Source: Vicingus sp036171675
GTDB taxonomy: Bacteria; Bacteroidota; Bacteroidia; Flavobacteriales_E; Vicingaceae
Assembly: GCA_036171675.1 (NCBI GenBank)
Contig: JAVHRO010000080.1
Span: 1-64,000 of the forward strand
Reading direction: 5' to 3'
Length of the DNA: 64,000 bases
Positions 52,386 to 60,235 of this stretch are shown here, in pieces. Below the pieces are notes generated by a model, which was given only the letters and a program-made list of their open reading frames with translations, was not told the origin of the DNA and made no database searches. The position numbers and the translations under genes were made by a program. Position 1 is the stretch's first letter. The number at the start of each line of letters is the position of its first letter.

Positions 52386-53420
52386 CTACACCGCAATACT
52401 TACCAACGCGATTCTTATTCGGTCTTTTCTTTTTACTATGGCAATGCTCATCCCCATTTTTTTTGTATGGATGAGTTCTTGGTTTTTTTTAAGGTATTCA
52501 ACTAGCTCGTTAGTAACCAAATCGATATTAAAATCGTTCGCTTTTTTTTCGATAACCAAATGGCAAATGTGTTTTTGTGTTTTAAAACCTATCATTCCTT
52601 TGGTGTTGATGGTTTCTTGTTTTGATAAAATAATGTTTTGCGTTTCTTTGGTGGCTGGTCTTATGTTTACAATAGCCCTGGCACTTCGGTTGGCTTCATC
52701 ATTTAGTTTATTGGTTTGTTTTGGTTTAATGTTTAAAACCTTTAATATTTTATCCAGCACCGAGCTCAACATTTCTTGCTGAATGTTTACATAATTTGGC
52801 ATTAAATTTTTGTTCTTTTTTGTTGCCAACGGTTCGTTTATGTAGTTGGGTGTCTTATAACCGTAAGAAAACACATTGGTTCCCCAAACATTATCTTCGT
52901 TGATGCAAAATGCAACGCCATGCCTTATAAAACCTTGCGACAACATGTTCTCGTTATATGCAGGCGAGGATTTCCATTGCTCAAATGATTCTTTGGCAAT
53001 GTTTATGGCAGTTTCCTCTACGGTTTTTCCTTTACAACTAAAGTTTAGTAAAATGTTTTCGCCGTTAATAGAAAATTCGGGTTTGTTTTCGGCAGCATAA
53101 AAATAGCGGTTTTCGGCATTTTTATCGGTCGAGCATTTTTCTTGGTGCGAAAGCCTTTGGTATATACGCATCCAGTAGCTGTGGTTTCTGGCTGATAACC
53201 ACATGGTTTCGTCCCAAGCCAATAATGGCAAGTTGTTTTCGCTACGGTATTGGTTTATTAGTTTGTTAAACTCTAAGGCAGCAGCTCGTTCAATGGCGAG
53301 TGTTTTGTTGTTGTCTTTGTTTTCTACCAGCTCTTGCAAACCACTTATGGTGTAAAATTGAGCAGTGCTTGTGTTGGTGCATATCAATATCACCCCAAGT
53401 ATTAAGCTTATTTTTTTCAT
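52386..53420 (-). CDS. CAP-domain secreted protein
   Basis: 344 residues, signal peptide MKKISLILGVILICTNTSTA. CAP/SCP domain at about 45-190: ALEFNKLINQYRSENNLPLL, AWDETMWLSARNHSYWM (first His), RLSHQEKC (second His), NGENILLNFSC (Glu), QWKSSPAYNENMLSQGF and VWGTNVFSYGYK. The C-terminal 150 residues are polar with no known domain. Same fold as the neighbour at 49585-52134 but without the OmpA-like part, so the two are distant paralogues. Target unknown. Confidence 0.82.
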   Translation of the reverse strand: MKKISLILGVILICTNTSTAQFYTISGLQELVENKDNNKTLAIERAAALEFNKLINQYRSENNLPLLAWDETMWLSARNHSYWMRIYQRLSHQEKCSTDKNAENRYFYAAENKPEFSINGENILLNFSCKGKTVEETAINIAKESFEQWKSSPAYNENMLSQGFIRHGVAFCINEDNVWGTNVFSYGYKTPNYINEPLATKKNKNLMPNYVNIQQEMLSSVLDKILKVLNIKPKQTNKLNDEANRSARAIVNIRPATKETQNIILSKQETINTKGMIGFKTQKHICHLVIEKKANDFNIDLVTNELVEYLKKNQELIHTKKMGMSIAIVKRKDRIRIALVSIAV

Positions 53421-53779
53421 GGTAATTAGGTTTTAATGTGATTAAACAAACAACGAGTGCATATTGTTTAAAATTGTATAAACCAGTAAAATAACTATAT
53501 AATTCTATTTTATTGTTTTAAATAAGAATATAATATTGATTATTGTATAAAACACAAAATAAAAGAAAACACAATAAATATAAAGTTTTGTAATTTTATT
53601 TTTAAATAACAAACAACTGTCCTATATAAATCGGTAAATTCGTTTGTTGTATAATAGATGGTTTGTAGTTGCTAGCATACAAAGCTTTGCTTCAAATTAA
53701 AAACAGTTTAAGATAAAAATTCAGCACATCTAACAAAATGAGATAAATAATGTTTAACAAGTAAAAGATTTAATATAAA
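53421..53779. other. Gene-free AT-rich spacer
   Basis: Upstream region of the CAP gene (minus) and of a small ORF (plus). No RNA gene, hairpin or repeat stands out. Confidence 0.6.
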
Positions 53780-54067
53780 ATGAATGATTTTATTGAAGAA
53801 CTTAGAAAGAATTTAATCTATTTTAATTGGGATATATTCTATAATAGTAAATTAGATATAGAAGAATATCGTTTGTCTGATTATTTGTTGTCAAATTGTG
53901 TATTTCTAATTTCAAAAGAAGCCACTGAAATTTCAATAATCATATCTTTAAAAAAAGGAAATATCTACCAACCTTCTAAGGCATATATTATTTCCATTAA
54001 TTCAAATGAAGGTAAATTGATTTTAGATTTAATGAATCAAGTAAAAAATCCCCCCCTCTGTCCGTAG
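53780..54067 (+). CDS. Hypothetical small protein, C-terminus in repeat
   Basis: 95 residues (MNDFIEELRKNLIYFNWDIF onward), soluble, alternating hydrophobic strands (SNCVFLISKEATEISIIISL, KAYIISINSNEGKLILDL). I do not recognise it. The last six residues (NPPLCP) are translated from the edge of a palindromic repeat, so its true end was probably lost. It could be a truncated remnant. Confidence 0.4.
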   Translation: MNDFIEELRKNLIYFNWDIFYNSKLDIEEYRLSDYLLSNCVFLISKEATEISIIISLKKGNIYQPSKAYIISINSNEGKLILDLMNQVKNPPLCP

Positions 54068-54207
54068 TTTGAGGCGATAGAGAAGAGCGGTGGCAACTAC
54101 GGATTTATAACTAGAAAGTAAATAAAAATTATATTTTGCAAAGAAATTAAGATAATAGTCCGTAGTTGCCATTACACACATGCTTGGCTTCAAACAACGG
54201 ACAGATT
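54052..54207. repeat. Nested palindromic repeat A
   Basis: Outer arms CTGTCCGTAGTTTGAGGC (54058-54075) and GCTTCAAACAACGGACAG (54190-54207) match at 16 of 18; inner arms GGCAACTACGGA and TCCGTAGTTGCC are perfect. About 150 bp, no coding capacity. Confidence 0.6.
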
Positions 54208-54209
54208 AG

Positions 54210-54385
54210 CGTAACTCGAAAATTGGAGATCCCCAGCTGGTGCGAGTTTAGCGTAGCGTAACTCGTTCCGTTTCAATAACTCAACTACTCAACTATACAA
54301 TTTAATTTTCTTAGCTGCTGTAAGTCCGAGTTACACTCCATAAACTTCCATTGCATTACAGTTTATTACGCTAAACTCGAACTAG
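54210..54385. repeat. Nested palindromic repeat B
   Basis: CGAGTTTAGCGTA (near 54242-54254) and TACGCTAAACTCG (near 54367-54379) are exact complements; further copies of GCGTAACTCG flank them. It directly follows repeat A and ends just before the next small ORF. Confidence 0.55.
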
Positions 54386-54396
54386 CCCTCAACACC

Positions 54397-54699
54397 TTGC
54401 CAAATAAAACTAAACAACAATTCAAACTTAGAAGCAAAGCTTTTTTTAAAAAATTTGCTTCTTTTAACTACCAAAATGCGGCATCTTACCAATTACCGAA
54501 GTATAAATTAGCTTGGATTTTTAGCTTATATTTGAATAATAACGAATTAGAATTTGGTACTATATGGACAAACGAAGTAGATTGGTTTAAGTTTGGCTAC
54601 ATTTTCTTTTTTATAAACTTGCTGTTTATTTTGCTGTTTTATTTTTTAAGAAACAAACCCAATCCCGATGTTAACGGCCAATTTTTAAAAGAAAACTAA
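54397..54699 (+). CDS. Hypothetical single-span membrane protein
   Basis: 100 residues from a TTG (no ATG available). One membrane span near the C-terminus (FGYIFFFINLLFILLFYFL) and a basic N-terminus. It begins in the tail of repeat B, so the 5' end may be lost. Next ORF overlaps in another frame. Unrecognised. Confidence 0.35.
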   Translation: MPNKTKQQFKLRSKAFFKKFASFNYQNAASYQLPKYKLAWIFSLYLNNNELEFGTIWTNEVDWFKFGYIFFFINLLFILLFYFLRNKPNPDVNGQFLKEN

Positions 54700-54758
54700 A
54701 AAGAGAGTTAAAAGTTTTTGCTATTGGTATTATTGCCTTTGTTGCTTTTTTAGGTTTT

Positions 54759-55283
54759 ATGAAAGTTTTTAATTCGTATCAAGAAGTTAGAAAAGTTAAA
54801 ATAGCAACTGAAATTAGTACAATTGAGCTTTCGTTAGTTGATTACGAAACTAAATTAGACAAACGTATAGTATTTGTGGAAAAAATGGACGAGGTTTTTA
54901 ATTTAGAAGATTACTACGGAAATGTAGATGCTTTTTTTAACGATTGGCTTTCTAGGTCTGAAAAACAAAGCTGGATTGATTATATTGTTAATACTTATAA
55001 TAAAAAAAGAAAAATAAACCAAACAAATGTACTAACCAAAGAAGAATTTGCAAACACATTAAATACACTGTATGAATCAGTACAAGAAAGTGATGAAGCA
55101 AACCAAAAATATGATAAGATAAATGAATTAAATTCAGAAAGAGATAAATTATTCTTTTTTGTAAGAGATGGTTACACAAAAAGTGTGTTTTTATTTTTAA
55201 TCATCGAACTGTTGGTTTTATATATTCTTCGCTATTCATATTATGGTGTAAGAAGTTTAAATAATTATTTGAAGGATGAGTGA
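54759..55283 (+). CDS. Hypothetical two-span membrane protein, N-terminal start unclear
   Basis: 174 residues from ATG 54759. The frame stays open upstream to 54675 and encodes another hydrophobic helix (VFAIGIIAFVAFLGF) just before the ATG but without any ATG, GTG or TTG. The full protein would be: TM helix, an acidic coiled-coil periplasmic domain (about 25-150, with LDKRIVFVEKMDEVFN), and a C-terminal span (SVFLFLIIELLVLYILRYS). Family unknown. A start-codon loss or a non-canonical start is possible. Confidence 0.45.
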   Translation: MKVFNSYQEVRKVKIATEISTIELSLVDYETKLDKRIVFVEKMDEVFNLEDYYGNVDAFFNDWLSRSEKQSWIDYIVNTYNKKRKINQTNVLTKEEFANTLNTLYESVQESDEANQKYDKINELNSERDKLFFFVRDGYTKSVFLFLIIELLVLYILRYSYYGVRSLNNYLKDE

Positions 55284-55401
55284 AAAAATGGAACTAAACG
55301 ACTGGTTTACAATAATATATATTCTGTTAGCTGTGTTTGCTTTTTTCTCACAAGAGGAAAGACAAATTTTACTACTCAAGACAAAAAGCCATTATTCGTA
55401 A
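55276..55401 (+). CDS. Tiny membrane protein ORF
   Basis: 41 residues, MSEKMELNDWFTIIYILLAV onward, one span, then a basic tail (QEERQILLLKTKSHYS). Overlaps the end of the preceding ORF by 8 nt, suggesting translational coupling. It resembles the first helix of larger Bacteroidota membrane proteins, so it may be a truncated gene. Confidence 0.35.
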   Translation: MSEKMELNDWFTIIYILLAVFAFFSQEERQILLLKTKSHYS

Positions 55402-55431
55402 AATTTCAATAAATAAACCCTTTACAGAAAA

Positions 55432-55668
55432 TTATCTTTTAGCATCATAATCATAACTCTCTAATAAATTATGAATGGATTCTATATTACTCACAGCAGT
55501 ACTTTCTTCATAATAAATTATTGTATGAACAGAATCAACAAATTCTTGTGCATTTTCCCACATCCTCTCATGTATGTTGCACAAAGTTGTTCTTAAAAGA
55601 AGTTGTTTCTTCAAATCTTTAATCTCTTTCTCATAATCTTCTGGAGATCTTGATGATAATTTATTCAA
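55432..55668 (-). CDS. Hypothetical coiled-coil protein
   Basis: 78 residues from TTG 55668 (no ATG). Charged heptad-like N-terminus (SPEDYEKEIKDLKKQLLLRT), then ERMWENAQEFVDSVHTIIYY. The frame is open upstream for about 17 more codons (YEKIREIIKEE) before a stop, again without a normal start, so it may be a truncated gene. Unrecognised. Confidence 0.3.
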   Translation of the reverse strand: MNKLSSRSPEDYEKEIKDLKKQLLLRTTLCNIHERMWENAQEFVDSVHTIIYYEESTAVSNIESIHNLLESYDYDAKR

Positions 55669-55788
55669 CTCCTCCTTTATTATTTCTCTAATCTTTTCAT
55701 ATTCAATAAATAGTTATGATTTTCTATTTATCTAAAAAACTGATACAATTTTTAATGGTAAATAATCAATTAATCCAGTACATAAATC

Positions 55789-55825
55789 AAAACACCCAAC
55801 ACGATTTTAAAGTGTTGGGTGTTTT
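55789..55825. terminator. Bidirectional terminator hairpin downstream of yceI-like gene
   Basis: AAAACACCCAACAC (55789-55802) pairs perfectly with GTGTTGGGTGTTTT (55812-55825), 9-nt loop. T-tracts on both strands; it lies about 55 nt past the YceI gene's stop. Confidence 0.8.
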
Positions 55826-55880
55826 TAGTACATTAGTCCCCGCAATTGCGTGGCTATTTAACCTTAATCAATTATTAAAA

Positions 55881-56465
55881 TTACTGAGCAGCAATTTTAA
55901 ATTTAACCACAAATTCATCACTAATCATTTTATCGCCTAGCCCTTCAAAAAATTTACCCGAACCGTACTTAATATCGTAGTTCGTGCGATCAATAGAAAC
56001 TTCGGCAAAAGCAGCAAGTTTACCTCCTTTAATTTCTATTAAAGCCTTAAATTCAATAGGTTTTGTAATTCCTTTTATCGTTAAATTCCCAAAAATGGTT
56101 GAATAGCCATCTGCATTTAAAGTAACTTTTAAAATATCAAGAGTAGCAGTTGGGTTGGCTTTAGTATCAAAAAAATCTGGTGAATTTAAATGTCCAACTA
56201 GTTTTTCGCTCCACTCTCCTTGTAAATCTTTACAAATTATGGAGGTCATATCAATTACAACCGTTGCTTTATCTAATTTACCATCATGTAAAAAAAGGTT
56301 GCCCTCTTTAATGGATATTTCACCATTATGCTGACCAGTTACTTTTTTGCCTATCCATTCAACACTACTTACTTTGGTGTTGATTTTCAACGATGTTTCA
56401 TCTCCCGCTTTTAATGTAAAGCTAACTGTTAATGCGATGGCAATACTTAATAATATTTTTTTCAT
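55881..56465 (-). CDS. YceI-family periplasmic lipid-binding protein
   Basis: 194 residues, signal peptide MKKILLSIAIALTVSFTLKA. YceI lipocalin-like barrel: TKVSSVEWIGKKVTGQHNG, IKEGNLFLHDGKLDKATVVI, DMTSI, HLNSPDFFDTKANPTATLDI, GNLTIKGITKPIEF, and DRTNYDIKYGSGKFFEGLGD. It binds polyisoprenoid-like lipids; physiological role unclear. Followed by a strong terminator, so monocistronic. Confidence 0.92.
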   Translation of the reverse strand: MKKILLSIAIALTVSFTLKAGDETSLKINTKVSSVEWIGKKVTGQHNGEISIKEGNLFLHDGKLDKATVVIDMTSIICKDLQGEWSEKLVGHLNSPDFFDTKANPTATLDILKVTLNADGYSTIFGNLTIKGITKPIEFKALIEIKGGKLAAFAEVSIDRTNYDIKYGSGKFFEGLGDKMISDEFVVKFKIAAQ

Positions 56466-56616
56466 TTTATTATAAATTTAATGTTTAATGCAAATATATG
56501 TATATACATTTAATGTTTATACATTTTAAAAAAATATTTGTAAAATAAATTACAAACAACTGTATTTCATACTAATAATTGAGATTATAAATGGTGGTTT
56601 AACTATAATTCAACAG

Positions 56617-56940
56617 TTATGGTTGCTGAACTTTTTTCTTCCAAACTTGATATTTGAATACTATATTGTTGGAGTTTATATAATAGATGTGTTCTATTTC
56701 TACCACTTTTTTTGGTTTAGTTTCAGCAGTAACCAACTTTTTTTTTCCAAAATAGGCTTCGGTGGTAGTATAAATGTAGGCTTCGGCGTTCTCAAAAACT
56801 TTAATTTTTTTAGCCACACCTTTTTCTTTAATTAAAGCCTCTCTACTTTGTCCTACCAATGGGCTCGTGTAGGTAATTGGACCTTTCGGTGAACAACTTA
56901 GTAAAACAAAAAAAGTCAGTATTAAATAAAGGGCTTTCAT
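56617..56940 (-). CDS. Small lipoprotein
   Basis: 107 residues from the ATG at 56940 (MKALYLILTFFVLLSCSPKG, lipobox VLLSC). An SmpA/OmlA-like turn may be present (YTSPLVGQSREALIKEKG then EAYIYTTTEAYFG), meaning short beta strands after a helix, but no firm family. CvpA gene lies 36 nt upstream. Confidence 0.6.
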   Translation of the reverse strand: MKALYLILTFFVLLSCSPKGPITYTSPLVGQSREALIKEKGVAKKIKVFENAEAYIYTTTEAYFGKKKLVTAETKPKKVVEIEHIYYINSNNIVFKYQVWKKKVQQP

Positions 56941-56976
56941 AATCATAAAGGTAAAAAAAGAATTGAAAAATAAAAA

Positions 56977-57516
56977 TTAGTTTTCTAAAATTCCTTGCTG
57001 CATGGCATTTTCCGAAATTTTTGGTGTATCTAACTTCAAATTTTTTAACCCAGGAATAACAAGTGGCGCAAAATTTTCGATTGGTTTATATAGAAAAGAT
57101 GCTTCTTTTTTATCTGGTGTAAGAACCTCAACTTCGTTGTTAAACACATTTAGTAAATTTAAAAATACACTTAATATAAACGCAAACTTTAATACGCCAA
57201 ACAGTAGTCCAATCAACCTGTTTAATGTCCCAAGAGCAGCTTTTTTAAGAATACCTTGTAGCAGTTTGGCTAATAAAAAAACCACCATAACTATGAGAAT
57301 AAAAGTTAACGAAAAGGAAATCAACGGCATTAATTTAGGCGAAATATCGAACAGTTGACTTAAATATTCGGCGGATAGATATGAAAATTTCAATCCCCCA
57401 AAAACACCTAGTCCTAAAGCAATTAAAGAGGCTATTTCAATAATAAACCCTTTTGAAAATCCTTTATATGCCCCCCAAAGTAATGGTACAATAAAAATAA
57501 AATCAAAATAATTCAT
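56977..57516 (-). CDS. CvpA-family membrane protein
   Basis: 179 residues, four spans: FDFIFIVPLLWGAYKGFSKG (characteristic G-x-x-x-G opening), IIEIASLIALGLGVFGG, LISFSLTFILIVMVVFLLAK and LIGLLFGVLKFAFILSVFLNL. CvpA proteins are linked to colicin V export and envelope stress; exact role unknown. Length fits. Confidence 0.85.
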   Translation of the reverse strand: MNYFDFIFIVPLLWGAYKGFSKGFIIEIASLIALGLGVFGGLKFSYLSAEYLSQLFDISPKLMPLISFSLTFILIVMVVFLLAKLLQGILKKAALGTLNRLIGLLFGVLKFAFILSVFLNLLNVFNNEVEVLTPDKKEASFLYKPIENFAPLVIPGLKNLKLDTPKISENAMQQGILEN

Positions 57517-57606
57517 TCCACAAAGCTACTTTTCCTTTCTAAGTATGTGTGTGTTGAATAATATTTTTATTAAAATTTGATTGTTTATAGTTTGTAAATA
57601 TCTACC

Positions 57607-57614
57607 TAATTTTG
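57607..57614 (+). promoter_or_regulatory. Promoter -7 element, leaderless small gene
   Basis: TAATTTTG, exact TAnnTTTG, ends 4 nt before the ATG at 57619, the same spacing as at cysC (31720-31732). Confidence 0.4.
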
Positions 57615-57618
57615 TCCC

Positions 57619-57951
57619 ATGGAAATGGATGTAAAATTAGAATGGGAAAAAGTTAAACTGTTTGTAAAACAACGTTTTAATGAAGACCTTGATGTTCAGA
57701 GTATATTGTACATCATTGGGCTTCAAGAGTTAGGAAAAAATCATCAGCCACTTAAAAAAGAGCAAAAGATTGATGTGATACATATTGGAATATGTTCGGT
57801 TTTGCTTCCGCTAGGGTATTATCAAAAAAATGGATTGGATGATGAAGGTTGGCCTCATTATACGAACATAAAAAAACTCCCCAACAAGGTTGTTGGAGAG
57901 TTACAAGATGTTTTTATGAAAAAGGCAATAATTAATTATTTTAGCCTCTAA
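57619..57951 (+). CDS. Conserved hypothetical protein
   Basis: 110 residues, soluble: LEWEKVKLFVKQRFNEDLDV, QSILYIIGLQELGKN, EQKIDVIHIGICSVLLPLGY then DDEGWPHYTNIKKLP. I recall similar short proteins across Bacteroidota; no function is known. A promoter element abuts the ATG. Convergent with the lipoprotein gene, 2 nt apart. Confidence 0.7.
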   Translation: MEMDVKLEWEKVKLFVKQRFNEDLDVQSILYIIGLQELGKNHQPLKKEQKIDVIHIGICSVLLPLGYYQKNGLDDEGWPHYTNIKKLPNKVVGELQDVFMKKAIINYFSL

Positions 57952-57953
57952 AC

Positions 57954-58421
57954 TTATTTTAAATTAATGGTTTCTTGGAAATCATTATCTACACTACGTT
58001 GTCTAACGCTTTCAATTTTTACTACTTTATGCCCACTTAATGAGTCTGTTATATTTACGAGCGTTTGTATGGTGTCTATTGGGAAGTTGGAAACATCAAA
58101 AATAGTATCATAACCAACTATTTGAGAAGTTCTATAATAAACCACATCAACATCTAACACAGCCGAAAATTTAAAATTAAATTTTACGTACCCAGCAGCA
58201 TCAGTAGTTCCAGTTTTGTCCATTTCGGCCTCATTAACAATACTCCCAAGTTGAGTAGCGTCGCTACTTGGCCAAGCATGCACAATTGCACCAGATGCTG
58301 GAACTCCTTTATCATCTAACACAGTAATGTGTAGGCTAGGCGAACGTTCTTTCGCACACGAAAACGCAATAACTCCTATAAAGATTAACAATACAAGTTT
58401 GAAGGTTGTTTTATTTGCCAT
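57954..58421 (-). CDS. Lipoprotein with Ig-like/CNA-B-like domain
   Basis: 155 residues. The signal ends in the lipobox IAFSC. A transthyretin-like/carboxypeptidase-regulatory fold follows: LHITVLDDKGVPASGAIVHA ... GTTDAAGYVKFNFKF, then DVDVVYY. No catalytic residues. Divergent from the cyclophilin gene, with facing promoters. Confidence 0.7.
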   Translation of the reverse strand: MANKTTFKLVLLIFIGVIAFSCAKERSPSLHITVLDDKGVPASGAIVHAWPSSDATQLGSIVNEAEMDKTGTTDAAGYVKFNFKFSAVLDVDVVYYRTSQIVGYDTIFDVSNFPIDTIQTLVNITDSLSGHKVVKIESVRQRSVDNDFQETINLK

Positions 58422-58440
58422 TTTATTTTATTTTAGCGTT

Positions 58441-58474
58441 CAAAACTATTTTACAGTTAAATCAATTAGCTTTG
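58441..58474. promoter_or_regulatory. Divergent promoter elements, lipoprotein and cyclophilin genes
   Basis: CAAAACTA (58441-58448; TAGTTTTG on minus) and TAGCTTTG (58467-58474, plus) both match TAnnTTTG exactly. They face the lipoprotein gene (ATG 58421) and the cyclophilin gene (ATG 58498). Confidence 0.5.
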
Positions 58475-58497
58475 TAACTAACAAATTTAATAAAAAA

Positions 58498-59190
58498 ATG
58501 TTCACAAATAAATTTTTTTATATTTCGATGCTATTGTTTTTCGCTTTGAGCGCGGCCACACTTGCTCAGAAGCAAGAAAAACAACTATTGGTAGTAATTT
58601 CAACATCGTATGGAAATATTAAAATAGCACTATACAACGAAGCCCCAAAACACCGCGATAACTTTATTAAATTGGTAAAAGACGGAGTGCTTAATGGTAC
58701 GTTGTTTCATCGGGTAATTAAAAATTTTATGATTCAAGGGGGTGACCCCGATTCAAAAAATGCCGAAAAAGGTGCTGCATTAGGTGAAGGTGGTCTTGGA
58801 TATACTATTCCTGCTGAATTTAATGCTGCTTTAATTCATAAAAAGGGAGTATTGGCCGCTGCCCGTGAAAGCGACGAGGTTAATCCTAATAAAGAATCAT
58901 CAAGTTGCCAATTTTATATTGTTCATGGACGAACATTTACACGAGCTGAAATTGATAAAATGCTGAAAGCAAAAAATGCCAAACGTGAACATAAAATTGA
59001 ATATACCGACGAGCAATACAAAACCTATGAAACCATAGGCGGAACACCTCATTTAGATATGGATTATACCGTGTTTGGTGAAGTGATTGAAGGACTAGAT
59101 GTAATTGATAAAATTGCTGAAGTTAAAAAAGACAAAAGAGACCGACCTGAAGAAGACATTAAAATGACCTTTAAGATTGTTAAAAAATAA
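58498..59190 (+). CDS. Cyclophilin-type peptidyl-prolyl isomerase, exported
   Basis: 230 residues from the ATG at 58498 (MFTNKFFYISMLLFFALSAA, then AQ cleavage); a longer frame from 58327 lies over the divergent gene and is unlikely. Cyclophilin core: STSYGNIKIALYNEAPKHRD, FHRVIKNFMIQGGDPDSKN (Arg and F-M-Q-x-G-D), SSSCQFYIVHGR, VFGEVIEGLDVIDKIA. A charged insertion (KMLKAKNAKREHKIEYTDEQ) is common in Bacteroidota forms. It assists folding of exported proteins. pheS follows at once. Confidence 0.9.
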   Translation: MFTNKFFYISMLLFFALSAATLAQKQEKQLLVVISTSYGNIKIALYNEAPKHRDNFIKLVKDGVLNGTLFHRVIKNFMIQGGDPDSKNAEKGAALGEGGLGYTIPAEFNAALIHKKGVLAAARESDEVNPNKESSSCQFYIVHGRTFTRAEIDKMLKAKNAKREHKIEYTDEQYKTYETIGGTPHLDMDYTVFGEVIEGLDVIDKIAEVKKDKRDRPEEDIKMTFKIVKK

Positions 59191-59191
59191 A

Positions 59192-60214
59192 ATGAAAGAA
59201 AAATTAAGCAAAGTTTTACAGGAAGTAGAATCGTTTAAAGCAGAAAACCTCGCCAATGTTGAAGAGTTTAGAATAAAAATTTTAGGCTCAAAAGGAATTT
59301 TAAAGGAACTATTTTCCGATTTTAAGAACGTTCCGAACGAACAAAAAAAAGAAGTGGGTCAACTTATTAACGAAATAAAAGAAAAAGCTCAATTTAAAAT
59401 TGATGAGTGTAAAACATTGTTTGAAAGCATTGTAAATGTTGACCATAACATTGATTTAACAAAGCCAGGATTTCCTCATACGATTGGTAGCCGACATCCA
59501 ATTTCATTGGTTAAAAACGAAATAATCGAAATTTTTTCGCGTATTGGTTTTACTGTATCTGAAGGCCCAGAAATTGAAGATGATTGGCATAACTTTTCTG
59601 CCTTAAATTTTCCACCAGAACATCCCGCTAGAGACATGCAAGATACCTTTTTTGTTGAATCAGAATCGGGCGAAATAGCTTTACGAACACACACCTCTTC
59701 GGTTCAAGTGCGTATTATGGAAAACTCAAAACCACCTATTCGAACGTTGTCACCCGGAAGAGTGTATAGAAATGAAGCCATCTCAGCTCGAGCACATTGT
59801 TTTTTTCACCAAATTGAAGGTTTATATATTGCAGAAAAGGTGTCGTTTGCCGATTTAAAACAAACCTTAATGTATTTTGCAAAAGAAATGTTTGGCGAAC
59901 AAACCGAAATTCGTCTTCGTCCATCCTATTTTCCTTTTACAGAGCCGAGTGCTGAGGTAGATGTATCTTGCTCGGTTTGTGGTGGAAAGGGATGTAATGT
60001 TTGTAAATATTCTGGATTTTTAGAAATTTTAGGCTGCGGAATGGTTGATCCAAATGTATTAGAAAATTGTGGCATTGATTCAACAAAATATTCAGGTTTT
60101 GCTTTTGGAATGGGGGTAGAACGAATTGCTATGCTAAAATATAAGATCAACGATTTGAGATTGTTTTCAGAAGGAGATGTAAGGTTTTTACGTCAATTTA
60201 AATCGGAACAATAA
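59192..60214 (+). CDS. pheS: Phenylalanyl-tRNA synthetase alpha subunit
   Basis: 340 residues from ATG 59192, one nucleotide after the cyclophilin stop. Class II motifs: N-terminal coiled coil (about 1-90), PGFPHTIGSRHPISL, GFTVSEGPEIEDDWHNFSAL, motif 2 RVYRNEAISARAHCFFHQIE, PSYFPFTEPSAEVDV, and motif 3 GFAFGMGVERIAMLKY. A cysteine cluster (SCSVCGGKGCNVC) near residue 265 may bind zinc. PheT is not adjacent. Confidence 0.95.
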   Translation: MKEKLSKVLQEVESFKAENLANVEEFRIKILGSKGILKELFSDFKNVPNEQKKEVGQLINEIKEKAQFKIDECKTLFESIVNVDHNIDLTKPGFPHTIGSRHPISLVKNEIIEIFSRIGFTVSEGPEIEDDWHNFSALNFPPEHPARDMQDTFFVESESGEIALRTHTSSVQVRIMENSKPPIRTLSPGRVYRNEAISARAHCFFHQIEGLYIAEKVSFADLKQTLMYFAKEMFGEQTEIRLRPSYFPFTEPSAEVDVSCSVCGGKGCNVCKYSGFLEILGCGMVDPNVLENCGIDSTKYSGFAFGMGVERIAMLKYKINDLRLFSEGDVRFLRQFKSEQ

Positions 60215-60235
60215 TTTTTTCATTACATCATTAGG

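Noticed and set aside
52438..52782. 114-codon plus-strand ORF over the CAP gene
   Set aside because: Antisense shadow; hydrophobic translation arises from Lys/Asn-rich codons on the other strand.
55716..55940. 74-codon plus-strand ORF
   Set aside because: It runs through the terminator hairpin at 55789-55825 and into the YceI gene's 3' end.
57002..57358. 118-codon plus-strand ORF
   Set aside because: Antisense to the CvpA gene.
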